From the NCBI GenBank assembly GCA_014656495.1, contig BNCN01000001.1:124001-188000 (forward strand): a DNA stretch of 64,000 bases, in the 5' to 3' direction. The notes beneath the pieces were generated by a model. It was not told the origin of the DNA. It ran no database searches and saw only the letters and a list, made by a program, of their open reading frames with translations. This DNA comes from Comamonas sp. KCTC 72670 (GTDB lineage: Bacteria > Myxococcota > Myxococcia > Myxococcales > Myxococcaceae). Below are positions 17,397-27,100 of the stretch, in pieces; the first letter of the stretch is position 1; each line of letters opens with the position of its first letter. The translations under genes were made by a program, and so were the position numbers.

Positions 17397-19835
17397 CTAC
17401 TCCGCGCGCAGGATGACGATGGTTCTTTCCGGCATGCCGTACGTCGTGCCGTTCACGGGTGACGGATTGTCGAGCCACGAGTTACCCGTGGCGCGGTTGT
17501 CCAAGCCCACCGTCGACAGATACGTGGGGCTGTCGAAGTAGGCCTGCGTGTCGATGAGCCGCGTCCACTTGCGGCCCTCCGGCAGCGTGAACTCCACCGC
17601 GCGCGGCTCCATGTTGATGAGCACCAGCAACTCCGGCCCGTAGGACGCGTCGTGGTAGTGAATCATCAACTGCTTGCTGTCCCACGCCGCCTCGGTGTTC
17701 TGGGCGCTCTTCCAGGCCAGCGGCGCGCCCTTGCCGTACTCCTTCGGCGCGAAGGCATACGCGTGCTCCTTGCGCACGCGGATGGCGGCCTTCACGAACT
17801 CGAACATGCGGTGACGCTCGTCGCGCGCCAGGTACGCGCCCCACTGGTACCAGTTGAACGGGTTGTCGGAGAGCGTGGAGTAGGCGTTGTTGTTGCCCAG
17901 CTGCGTGCGCATCCACTCGTCGCCGCCCAGGAGCATGGGCGTGCCGTGGCTGATGAGCATGGCCATGAAGGAGTTGCGAATCATCTGCCGGCGCATGCTC
18001 TCCGCGCGCTCGTCCCCAATGGGGCCCCAGTTGCGCGAGCGGTTGTGCTCCTCGCCGCTGACCTTGTCGCAGAAGGGGCTGTTGGGGTTGTCGCAGCACA
18101 CCGGGTTCAGCGGACCGCAGCGGTTCTGCTTCTCGTCGTAGGCGAACAAGTCATACAGCGTGAAGCCGTCGTGCACCGTGAGGAAGTTCATGGAGTGGTA
18201 CGGGCGCCGGCCATTGCGCTCGAACCACTCCTGGCTGCCGTACATCAGGAAGCCGCCGTCCACCGTGCCGGGCCGGCCACACAGCGAGCCCTCGTTGGAG
18301 TTGAGCTTCCAGCCGTCCTGGTTGATGAACGCGCGCCACCAGTCACGGAAGCGGCCGTTCCACTCGTACCAGCCGTTGCCCGGCTGCGTCTGGGAGTTGG
18401 GGAACTCCCCCAGCGGCATGCAGTACCAGCCGCCCGCGCTCCACGGCTCGGCCATGATGCGGGTGTTGTACTTCTGGAGCACGGGGTCGTCGATGACGTC
18501 CTGGAGCACCGTGTTGCGCGGATCATCCCAGCGGTTGTAGTCGCCGTCGCGCTCCCCCAGGATGGGCGCCAGGTCGAAGCGGAAGCCGTCCACGTGGAGC
18601 TCTTCCACGTAGAAGCGCAGGCTGTCGATGATGAGCTTGCGCGTGGGCCGGTGGTTGGGCCGCGTCTGGTTGCCCACGCCCGTGTTGTTCCAGTACGTGC
18701 GCCGGTCCGGGTTGAGCGCGTAGTACGCCTGATTGTCGATGCCGCGGAACGAGTACAGGCCCGCGGTCTCCGCCGGGTCCAGGGACTCGAGCGGCTCGCC
18801 GGGCAGGACGTCGTCCGTCTCCAGCTTCTCGCGCCACAGCCCGCCTTCGCCGGTGTGGTTGTAGACGACGTCGACAATCACCTCGATGCCGTGCTTGTGG
18901 AGCTGCTCCACCATCCACTTGAACTCGTCGATGACCTGGTGCGGCTCGCGGTGGGCCGCGTACGACAGCTCGGGCGCGAAGAAGTTGATGGTCTGGTAGC
19001 CCCAGTAGCCACCGTCCAGCGGCTTCTCGTGGATGGGCAGCAGCTCCACCGCGGTGATGCCCAGCTCGGCCAGGTACGCGGCCTTCTCGCCGAAGCCGCG
19101 GTAGGTGCCCGGGAAGCGCACGCCGCTGGCGGGGTCGGCGGTGAAGCCCTTGGCGTGGACCTCGTAGACGATGAGGTCCTGCCAGCCGTGGCCTTCCCAG
19201 TTCTCGTCCTGGCGGTTGGCGCGCCACTGACGCTCGGCGTCGCTCCACGGATAGGTGCTCTGCACGAGCACGCTCTTGGAGGACGCCGCGTACGTCACCT
19301 CGTTGCGCGCGGGGCCGCTGGCCGTGCTGCCCTTGCTCCAGTCGTGATCGCGGTGCAGCGCCTTGGAGTACGGATCCGTCAGCAGCTTGTTCGGGTTGAA
19401 GCGGTTGCCGTAGGCGTCCGCGTCCGCCTTGAAGCCGTGGATGGAGCCCGGGAACCAGTTCGGATCATATTCCCAGTTGGGACCCCAGGCGCGGAAGCCG
19501 TAGTGCTGGCCCAGGCCCACGCCCTCCACGTAGACGCTCCACACGTCCCCGTAGCGCGTCATCTGGTAGGTGCGCGCCGGGCGGTTGCTCTCCGGATCCT
19601 CGAAGAGGAGCAGCTCCAGCCGGGTGGCGTTCTCCGAGTACAGGGTGAAATTGACCCCCTTGTCCACGAAGGTGGGCCCGATGTACCGCATGGACTCGAT
19701 GTCATCCACGGAGTAGCTCGGGGCCCGGGCTTCGCCGTGGTACAGCCGGACGTAATCGCTCTCGCTACAGCCAGTGACGAGCAGGGCGGTGGACAGCGCC
19801 GCGCCCACGAAGCGGGACATTCTGGGAGTGCGCAT
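17397..19835 (-). CDS. Isoamylase-type glycogen/starch debranching lipoprotein (GH13)
   Basis: Cleaves alpha-1,6 branch points. The signal region ALSTALLVTGC marks a lipoprotein. A CBM48-like domain follows (about 50-180; VNFTLYSENATRLELLLFEDP). The catalytic barrel has IVDVVYNHTGEGG (region I), GFRFDLAPILGERDG (region II nucleophile), IMAEPWSAGGWY (region III Glu) and FLTVHDGFTLYDL (region IV). This pattern is that of GH13_11 (isoamylase/GlgX/TreX). Length is 812 residues from the ATG at 19835; an ATG five codons later is possible. Unlike cytoplasmic GlgX, this protein is exported, so it probably acts on external glycogen or starch, perhaps from prey cells. First gene of the minus-strand operon. 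Confidence 0.92.
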   Translation of the reverse strand: MRTPRMSRFVGAALSTALLVTGCSESDYVRLYHGEARAPSYSVDDIESMRYIGPTFVDKGVNFTLYSENATRLELLLFEDPESNRPARTYQMTRYGDVWSVYVEGVGLGQHYGFRAWGPNWEYDPNWFPGSIHGFKADADAYGNRFNPNKLLTDPYSKALHRDHDWSKGSTASGPARNEVTYAASSKSVLVQSTYPWSDAERQWRANRQDENWEGHGWQDLIVYEVHAKGFTADPASGVRFPGTYRGFGEKAAYLAELGITAVELLPIHEKPLDGGYWGYQTINFFAPELSYAAHREPHQVIDEFKWMVEQLHKHGIEVIVDVVYNHTGEGGLWREKLETDDVLPGEPLESLDPAETAGLYSFRGIDNQAYYALNPDRRTYWNNTGVGNQTRPNHRPTRKLIIDSLRFYVEELHVDGFRFDLAPILGERDGDYNRWDDPRNTVLQDVIDDPVLQKYNTRIMAEPWSAGGWYCMPLGEFPNSQTQPGNGWYEWNGRFRDWWRAFINQDGWKLNSNEGSLCGRPGTVDGGFLMYGSQEWFERNGRRPYHSMNFLTVHDGFTLYDLFAYDEKQNRCGPLNPVCCDNPNSPFCDKVSGEEHNRSRNWGPIGDERAESMRRQMIRNSFMAMLISHGTPMLLGGDEWMRTQLGNNNAYSTLSDNPFNWYQWGAYLARDERHRMFEFVKAAIRVRKEHAYAFAPKEYGKGAPLAWKSAQNTEAAWDSKQLMIHYHDASYGPELLVLINMEPRAVEFTLPEGRKWTRLIDTQAYFDSPTYLSTVGLDNRATGNSWLDNPSPVNGTTYGMPERTIVILRAE

Positions 19836-20074
19836 CAGGTAGGCTGACCTCGAGGTCCGGACATGACTCGGCCCGGCAATAAAACTCCGCTTCCATAACA
19901 AGCGCCTTCCGCCCCTGACAAGGCAGCCCCCGGGTTTCCGCTCGGGAGACGCGCTCCGTTCAGTGCCTTACACGCACAGATGACGCAGTGCGTGGAACCA
20001 AGGAGGTTTGGGCAAACACGAGGCCTCCGGGTAATGTGTGCGGCCGTCTCCCCTATAAAATTCCGAGCACGACT
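19836..20074. promoter_or_regulatory. Divergent intergenic region of the alpha-glucan locus
   Basis: These 239 bases separate the secreted hydrolase operon (minus) from the importer operon (plus) and must hold both promoters. A TATAAAAT box at 20054-20061 lies shortly before the importer start but has no good -35 partner. On the minus strand TTGTCA followed by TGTTAT is a weak candidate. No clear shared operator could be recognised. Confidence 0.45.
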
Positions 20075-21175
20075 TTGTCCGAAGTCACCCTGAGTGGGAT
20101 CAAGAAGTCGTTTGGCCAGAACCTCATCGTGAAGGGCGTGGATCTTCAGGTGGGGGAAGGTGAATTCCTGGTGATGGTCGGCCCGTCCGGCTGCGGGAAG
20201 ACGACGCTGCTCCGGCTCATCGCGGGGTTGGAGCAGGTGGACGCGGGCGAGGTGCGCATCGGCGGCGCCCGGGTGAATGACGTCGCGCCGCGGGATCGTG
20301 ACGTGGCCATGGTGTTCCAGTCCTACGCGCTCTACCCGCACATGACGGTGCAGGAGAACCTGGCCTTCGGCCTGACGCTCCGGAAGTTCCCCGCCGCGGA
20401 GATCGCGTCGCGCGTGCAGGAGGTCGCGGGGATGCTGGAGCTGAGCCACCTGCTGGAGCGCAAGCCCAAGGCCCTGTCGGGCGGGCAGCGGCAGCGCGTG
20501 GCCATGGGGCGCGCCATCGTGCGGCGGCCCAAGGTCTTCCTCTTCGACGAGCCCCTCTCCAACCTGGACACCGCCCTGCGCGTCCAGATGCGCGGCGAGC
20601 TGGCCCGGCTCCACCGCCGCCTGGGCGCGACGATGATCTACGTCACGCATGATCAGGTGGAGGCCATGACGCTGGCCACCCGCGTGGCCGTCTTCAACGG
20701 CGGGCTGCTCCAGCAGGTGGGCCCGCCGCTGGACCTCTACAACCGCCCCGCCAACCGGTTCGTGGCGGGCTTCCTCGGCTCGCCCGCCATGAACTTCCTG
20801 GAGGCGTCGCGGGACGGCGCCCGGTTCACCGGCAAGGGCTTCACCCTCCCCTGCCCCGCGGACGTTCCGGCCGGGCACGCCCGGGTGCTGCTGGGCCTGC
20901 GGCCCCAGGACCTGCGCGTGGCGGCGCAGGGGCCCCTGGCCGGCACGGTGGACGCGGTGGAGCGCCTGGGCTTCGACGGTTACGCCTTCGTCACGACGGA
21001 AGCAGGCCCGGTGGCGGCGCGCTTCGACAAGGGCGTGAACGTCTCGGTGGGCGACAAGGTGTTCCTGGCCCCCGTGGCGGATGCGCTGCACGTCTTCACC
21101 GAGGACGGCGCGGCGGCGCTGCGCCACCCGGAGCAGCGAGCTTCGCTGGATGTCTCGGCGGAGGTGGCGTCTTGA
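20075..21175 (+). CDS. MalK/UgpC-type sugar ABC transporter ATPase
   Basis: Energises import of sugars at the inner membrane. Walker A is GPSGCGKTTL, the Q loop is VFQSYALYPHMTV, the signature is LSGGQRQRVAMGRA, Walker B is VFLFDEPLSNLD and the switch His is in YVTHDQVEAM. The C-terminal TOBE-like region (GLRPQDLRV) is typical of the MalK branch. About 366 residues. The start is uncertain: homology begins at LSEVTLSGIKK, where a TTG (20075) is the only nearby start codon, with no good ribosome binding site; a GTG at 20036 is the alternative. The gene is coupled to the next by a TTGA overlap. Confidence 0.93.
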   Translation: MSEVTLSGIKKSFGQNLIVKGVDLQVGEGEFLVMVGPSGCGKTTLLRLIAGLEQVDAGEVRIGGARVNDVAPRDRDVAMVFQSYALYPHMTVQENLAFGLTLRKFPAAEIASRVQEVAGMLELSHLLERKPKALSGGQRQRVAMGRAIVRRPKVFLFDEPLSNLDTALRVQMRGELARLHRRLGATMIYVTHDQVEAMTLATRVAVFNGGLLQQVGPPLDLYNRPANRFVAGFLGSPAMNFLEASRDGARFTGKGFTLPCPADVPAGHARVLLGLRPQDLRVAAQGPLAGTVDAVERLGFDGYAFVTTEAGPVAARFDKGVNVSVGDKVFLAPVADALHVFTEDGAAALRHPEQRASLDVSAEVAS

Positions 21176-23352
21176 AGCACTGGCTCGTGCTCGCGCTGCT
21201 CGCCGCGGCGTTCGGCGCGCGGGCGGCCCCGGAGGATGCCCGCCCCCTGAGGCTGTGGCACGCGTACCGGGGCGGCGAGGAGCTGTCGCTGGTCCAGGCC
21301 ACGGCGCTGTTCACCGAGAAGACGGGCGTGCAGGTGGAGCTGCTCGCCCTGCCCTATGACGCGTACGCCGCCAAGCTGACCAACGCCATTCCCCACGGCG
21401 TGGGCCCGGACGTCTTCATCTTCAACCACGAGCGGCTGCGCAACTTCCACGCGCAGCACCTGGTGGCGCCCGCCCGCGGCCTCGTGCGCGAGGACTACTT
21501 CCCCAACGCCGTGGAGGCGCTGGAGGTGGATGGCCAGGTGTACGGCTATCCGATGTCGCTCAAGTCGCTGGCGCTCTACGTCAACACGAGGCTCGTGCCC
21601 CAGCCGCCCACGACGACGGAGGCGCTGCTGGAGATGCTGCCCGCCCTGTCGGACGCGGACGCGGGCCGCTTCGGGATGGCGTACGAGAGCGGCGACTTCT
21701 ACTTCCACGCGGGCTTCCTCTTCGGCTTCGGCGGCGAGCTGTTCGACGCCTCGGGACGCGCGAGCTTCGACACGCAGGGCATGGCGCGCTCGCTGGCCTT
21801 CGTGAAGGGGCTGCAGGACCGGCGCTTCATCCCGCAGGAGGCCTCGGGCGCGCTGGTGAAGAGCCTCTTCAACGACGGCCGCGCCGCCATGGTCATCAGC
21901 GGCCCCTGGTTCGCCGGCGAAATCGCGCCGGAGGTGGACTACCGCGTGGTGGGCCTGCCCCAGGTGAGCGAGACGGGCATCCCCATCCGCCCCTTCCTGG
22001 GCGTGGAGACGGCCTATGTGTCGTCGCGCACCGCCAAGGCCGAGCAGGCGCAGGCGCTGGCGCGCTTCATCTCCCTGGGCGAGGCCTCGCGCGTGCGCGC
22101 CACGGTGGGCCGCCAGATTCCCGCGGACGTGGCCGCGTACACGCTGCGCGAGGTGCAGGAGGACACGCTCATCTCGTCCTTCCGCGAGGCCGCCCGTCAC
22201 GCCACGCCCATGCCCAACACGCTGGAGATGGCCCGCGTGTGGGAGCCCATGAAGCTGGCGCTGCGCGCGGTGCTCCAAGGCGGCACCCTGCCGGAGGACG
22301 CGGGCGCGCTGGCGGACCGGCGCTACCGCGCGCTGCACCGTGAGCGGCCCCCCGAGGCGAGCCTGCTGCCGTGGCTGGGCCTGGTGGGCGTCATGGCGCT
22401 GGGCGGCTCCGTCTGGGTGTTGCGGCGGCCCGCGGCGACGCTGCCCTTCAAGCATCGTTACCCAGATGTTGCACAAGCAGCGGCGTACATCGCGCCCGCG
22501 GCGGCCGGCATCGTGGTGCTGGTGTTCGTCCCCTTCGTGGTGGGCCTGAGCCTGTCGCTCTTCCACCACGAGGCCGGTGAGTACTCCTTCGTGGGCCTGG
22601 CCAACTTCGTGGACATCCTGGCCAGCCGCGGCTACAGCATCACCGAGCCGCTGTCCTTCTACTTCACGCTGGCCGTGACGCTCCTGTGGGCGCTGGTCAA
22701 CGTGGTGCTCCACGTCAGCATCGGCCTGTTCCTGGCGCTGCTGCTGAAGGATCCGCTGCTGAAGCTGCGGGGTGTCTACCGGGTGCTGCTCATCATCCCC
22801 TGGGCCGTGCCCAACTACATCACCGCGCTCATGTGGAAGGGCATGTTCCACCGCCAGTTCGGAGCCATCAACGGCCTTCTGGTGGCGCTGGGGCTGGAGC
22901 CGGTGAGCTGGTTCACGAAGTTCTCCACGGCCTTCGCGGCCAACGTGGCCACCAACACCTGGCTGGGATTCCCCTTCATGATGGTGGTGGCGCTGGGCGC
23001 GCTGCAGTCCATCCCCCAGGAGCTCTACGAGGCCGCGGAGGTGGACGGGGCCAGCAAGTGGACGCAGTTCCGCCACATCACCCTGCCGCTGCTGAAGCCC
23101 GCCATGCTGCCGGCCGTCATCCTGGGCAGCGTGTGGACCTTCAACATGTTCAACATCATCTACCTGGTGTCCGGCGGTGAGCCGGGCGGCGGCACCGACA
23201 TCCTGGTGTCCGAGGCCTTCCGCTGGGCCTTCCAGCGCAACGAGCAGTACGGCTTCGCCGCGGCGTACTCGGTGCTCATCTTCGTGGTGCTGCTGGGCTG
23301 GTCCGCCTTCACCAAGCGCCTGACGCGGTCGTCGTCGGAGGTGATGGGATGA
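21172..23352 (+). CDS. Fused sugar-binding protein and permease (MalE-MalF fusion)
   Basis: A single 726-residue chain joins a periplasmic solute-binding protein to the first permease subunit. Residues 1-20 are a signal sequence (HWLVLALLAAAFGARA); about 25-390 are a MalE-like binding domain (LRLWHAYRGGEELSL, DVFIFNHERL, GYPMSLKSLALYVN). A membrane segment (LPWLGLVGVMALGGSVWVL) leads to a MalF-like permease with about six helices and the EAA loop EAAEVDGASKWTQFRHITLP that docks on the ATPase. The start is TTG overlapping the preceding stop, with a strong GGAGGTGG site upstream. No separate binding-protein gene is present in the operon, so the fused domain probably supplies substrate. The frame is open and clean throughout, so this is not an artefact of a lost stop codon. 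Confidence 0.92.
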   Translation: MKHWLVLALLAAAFGARAAPEDARPLRLWHAYRGGEELSLVQATALFTEKTGVQVELLALPYDAYAAKLTNAIPHGVGPDVFIFNHERLRNFHAQHLVAPARGLVREDYFPNAVEALEVDGQVYGYPMSLKSLALYVNTRLVPQPPTTTEALLEMLPALSDADAGRFGMAYESGDFYFHAGFLFGFGGELFDASGRASFDTQGMARSLAFVKGLQDRRFIPQEASGALVKSLFNDGRAAMVISGPWFAGEIAPEVDYRVVGLPQVSETGIPIRPFLGVETAYVSSRTAKAEQAQALARFISLGEASRVRATVGRQIPADVAAYTLREVQEDTLISSFREAARHATPMPNTLEMARVWEPMKLALRAVLQGGTLPEDAGALADRRYRALHRERPPEASLLPWLGLVGVMALGGSVWVLRRPAATLPFKHRYPDVAQAAAYIAPAAAGIVVLVFVPFVVGLSLSLFHHEAGEYSFVGLANFVDILASRGYSITEPLSFYFTLAVTLLWALVNVVLHVSIGLFLALLLKDPLLKLRGVYRVLLIIPWAVPNYITALMWKGMFHRQFGAINGLLVALGLEPVSWFTKFSTAFAANVATNTWLGFPFMMVVALGALQSIPQELYEAAEVDGASKWTQFRHITLPLLKPAMLPAVILGSVWTFNMFNIIYLVSGGEPGGGTDILVSEAFRWAFQRNEQYGFAAAYSVLIFVVLLGWSAFTKRLTRSSSEVMG

Positions 23353-24197
23353 ACCGCCCCTCGCGCTTGAAGATGGCCGCCATCCACGCCGGGCTGACGC
23401 TCCTGTGCATGGCCACGCTGTACCCGGTGCTCTGGGTGGTGAAGATGGCGCTGTCGCCCACGGACGGGCTGGCGCTCACCGCCAACCCCTTCCCGGAGAC
23501 CGTCACCTTCGAGCACTTCCGTCAGGTGCTGTCGGGCACGGACGCGGCGGGGCGCTGGGTCTTCGGCCGGCAGCTGATGGCGAGCATCGTCGTCTCCGGC
23601 GCCACCACGCTGGTGGGCCTGACGCTGGCGGTGTCGGCGGCCTACGCGCTGTCGCGCTTCCGCTTCCCCGGCAAGGAAGGCGGGATGCAGGCGCTGCTCG
23701 TCACCCAGATGTTCCCGGCGACGCTGATGATGGTGCCCATCTACAGCATCCTCCAGAAGCTGCACCTGCTCGACAGCCTGTCCGGGCTCGTCCTCGTCTA
23801 CGCCACCACCGCCCTGCCCTTCTGCATCTGGAACCTGAAGGGCTACTTCGACACGCTGCCTCGGGAGCTGGAGGAAGCGGCGGTGATGGACGGAGCCTCC
23901 ACCTTCCAGGTCTTCATCCGCGTGGTGCTCCCGCTGGCCCGGCCCGCGCTGGCCGTGACGGCGCTGTTCTCCTTCATGACGGCGTGGAACGAGTTCATCC
24001 TCGCCGCCACGCTGCTCAACGACCCGTCCCGGTTCACCCTGCCCGTCGCGCTCCAGCGGTACGTGGGCGAGCACAAGGTGGAGTGGGGCAAGTTCGCGGC
24101 GGGCGCGCTGATCGTCTCCGCGCCCGTCATGGCGCTGTTCTTCGCTCTTCAGAAACACCTCGTCGGCGGGTTGACCGCTGGCGGCGTCAAGGGGTGA
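23349..24197 (+). CDS. MalG-type sugar ABC transporter permease
   Basis: Second membrane subunit of the importer, 282 residues and about six helices. It carries the EAA loop EEAAVMDGASTFQVFIRVVLP and the family C-terminus (ALQKHLVGGLTAGGVKG). The ATG overlaps the stop of the fused gene (ATGA). With the ATPase and the fused protein it completes a carbohydrate uptake 1 (CUT1) transporter, most likely for maltodextrins given the adjacent amylase and debranching enzyme. Confidence 0.94.
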   Translation: MNRPSRLKMAAIHAGLTLLCMATLYPVLWVVKMALSPTDGLALTANPFPETVTFEHFRQVLSGTDAAGRWVFGRQLMASIVVSGATTLVGLTLAVSAAYALSRFRFPGKEGGMQALLVTQMFPATLMMVPIYSILQKLHLLDSLSGLVLVYATTALPFCIWNLKGYFDTLPRELEEAAVMDGASTFQVFIRVVLPLARPALAVTALFSFMTAWNEFILAATLLNDPSRFTLPVALQRYVGEHKVEWGKFAAGALIVSAPVMALFFALQKHLVGGLTAGGVKG

Positions 24198-27100
24198 TGT
24201 CGATGTCGTCTCGCAGTCTCCGTGCCCTTCTCCTCGTCCTGCCGCTCCTGGCTGTCGCCTGTGACGGCGATTCCGGCGGCAATCAGCCCACCAGCAACGC
24301 GCCCACCGTGCGGGAAGTGCAGCCTTCGGGCGGCCCCTCCGCGGGCAACACCCTCATCAACGTCTACGGCTCCGGCTTCCAGGAGGGCGCGAAGCTCTTC
24401 TTCGGCCAGCAGGAGGCCCTGCGCGTCGTGGTGGTCAACTCCCACCGAATCTACGGCTACACCCCCACCGCCACCTCGGGCGCGGTGGACGTGCGGGTGG
24501 TGAACCCGGACAACGCCTACGGCACGCTCGTGGGCGGCTTCACCTACGAGGGCGCGCCGGGCGGCCAGATCGACAATGCCGAAATCCTCACCGGCAACGT
24601 GGACGCGGTCAGCAGCGGCCAGCCGGTGGGCGTCACCGTGCGCGGCGCCGTCACCGTGGCCGGCATCACCCGCGGCGCCGGCCAGGGCGGCGGCATCCTC
24701 GCCCAGGTGGGCTTCGCCCCCGCGAACGCCGACCTGCTCAACCCGGAGAGCTACACCTGGGAGAGCGCCTCCTACGAGGGCGACTCGGACAGCCGCGAGG
24801 CGGACATCTACCAGGGCACCGTGCTGCTCCAGCCGGCCATCGGTGGCGAGAGCCGCGAGTGGGTCGTCACCATGCGCTTCTCCATCGACGGGGGCGCCAC
24901 GTGGGTGATGGCGGACGGCGACGGCAGCGCCAACGGCATCTCCGAGACGATGCTGCGCCGGGTGTTCATCTCCCGGCCGCGCGTGGACTACTGCAAGCTG
25001 GGTCCGGACGGGAACAACGGGCCGCTCAACATCTTCTACCGCCCCGGCGACACGACGCTCGTGAAGGTGCCGGGCCAGGTGTACGCGGCCGGCGTCACCC
25101 AGGGTGGCGGCGCGGGCTCGGGACTGGTCGCGCAGCTGGGCTATGGCCCGTCCGACTCCGACCCGCGTGACTCCAACGCGTGGACGTGGATTGGCGCCAC
25201 GTACAAGACGGACCACGGCAACAACGACGAGTGGGAAGCGGAGCTGCCCAACCCGGGCACCGTGGGCACCTGGCGGGTCGCCTTCCGCTTCAGCATCAGC
25301 GAGAACGCGTGGCGCTACTGCGACACCGACGGCGTCAACGACAGCAACGAGGGCAACCTGACCTTCAGCCTGGCCCGGCTGGGCACGCTCACCGTGGGTG
25401 ACCAGGCCCCGAAGCCGCCCATCACCTGGTGCAAGATTGGCCTCGACCAGACGCCGCCCGCGGTCATCAACTACACGACCACCCAGACGACGGGCCTGAA
25501 CACGGTGTACGCGCAGGTCCACCTGCCCGGCGTGACGGACCGCCAGGGCGCGGGACCGGGCCTCTCCGGCCAGCTCGGCTGGGGCCCCGTGGGTGAGGAC
25601 CCTCGCTCCTCGCCACTGTGGAACTGGTCCACGCAGCTCACCTTCGACCAGGACAACTTCCAGGTGAACGACCAGTGGAAGGGCACCCTGCCCAACCCGG
25701 GGGTCAACGGCGACTACCGCTACGCGGTGCGCTTCAGCCACGACGGCGGCCCCATCCGCGTGTGCGACGGCAACGGCGTGGACGACGGCGGCCAGGAGTT
25801 CGAGCTGGACCAGCTCGGCGTGCTCACGGTGACGGGCCAGCCCGTCGTGCCGCGCGTCATCGGCTACTGCAAGCTGGGGCCGGACCAGAACTCCGAGCCG
25901 GAGTCGGTGACGTACACCACGGCCACCACGCCCAGCCGCCTCGTCGAGGCGCAGGTGTGGGTGCAGGGCGTGACGAACGCGGCGGGCCAGGGCGCGGGCG
26001 TCGTGGGCCAGCTCGGCTGGGGCCCGGCGGGAGAGAACCCGGCGACGTCGTCGCAGTGGAACTGGACGACGAACGCGACGTACCGGACGGACCTGGGCGC
26101 CAACGACGTGTACGAGGCCACCCTGCCCAACCCGGGCGTCGTGGGGACGTACCGCTTCGCCTACCGCTTCCAGGTGAACGACGGCGGCTTCCTGCTGTGC
26201 GACGCGGACGGCAACAGCGGCGGCGCCAACGGCTTCGACCCGGCGCTGACGGGCACGCTCACGGTGACGGAGGCCCAGAGCATCAACACGGTCGACTACT
26301 GCAAGCTCGGGCAGGATGGGAACACCACGCCGCAGTCCCTGACGTACCTGGCGTCCGAGGCGGCCAGCCACGTCATCGTCGCCTACGTGAACGTCACGGG
26401 CATCACCGACACCACGACGGGAGAGGTCGCGGACATCGTGGGCCAGCTCGGCTGGGGCCCCGCGGGCGAGGACCCGGCCACGTCCGATGAATGGGACTGG
26501 AGCACGTCCGCGCAGTTCGCCGAGGACTTCTACGCCAATGACCGGTACCAGGCCACGCTGCCCAACCCGGGCATGGTGGGCAGCTACCGCTTCGCCTACC
26601 GCTTCCAGGTGAACGGCGGCGCGTTCCTCTACTGCGACGCGGACGGCAACAGCACGGGCCCGGAGGGCTTCGACCCGGCGCTGACGGGCAGCCTGGCCGT
26701 GAGCCCGGACCCCGAGCCCACGGCGGCCTACTGCCGCCTCCAGAGCGTGAGCGGCACGACGGTGGGCAGCGGAGAGACGGTCAACGTGGTGGGCCGGGTC
26801 CACATCCCGGGCGTCACCGCGGGCCCGGGCGCGGGCGCGGGCCTCCAGGTGCAGGTCGGCATCGGCGCCGCGGACGCCAACGCGTCCACCCAGCCCGCGA
26901 CGTTCACCTGGAAGGCCGCGGAGTACGCGAACGAGGCGGACGGCGAGGCGGACACGGATGAGTTCACCGCCACGCTGGCCCCGGCCTACACCGGCGACCG
27001 CGCCGTCAGCATGCGCTACACCACGGACGGCACCACGTGGACGTACTGTGACAAGGACGGCAGCGACGTGGGTGGCTACACCCTGGGTCAGCAGCACGCC

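Noticed and set aside
20000-20036. AAGGAGG followed by a TTG and an eight-codon leader before the importer genes
   Set aside because: The TTG is only one base from the ribosome binding site, too close for initiation.
23405-24196. N-terminal extension of the seven-repeat lipoprotein frame across the malG-type gene
   Set aside because: Low-complexity composition and an excellent lipoprotein signal starting at 24197 show that the gene begins there.
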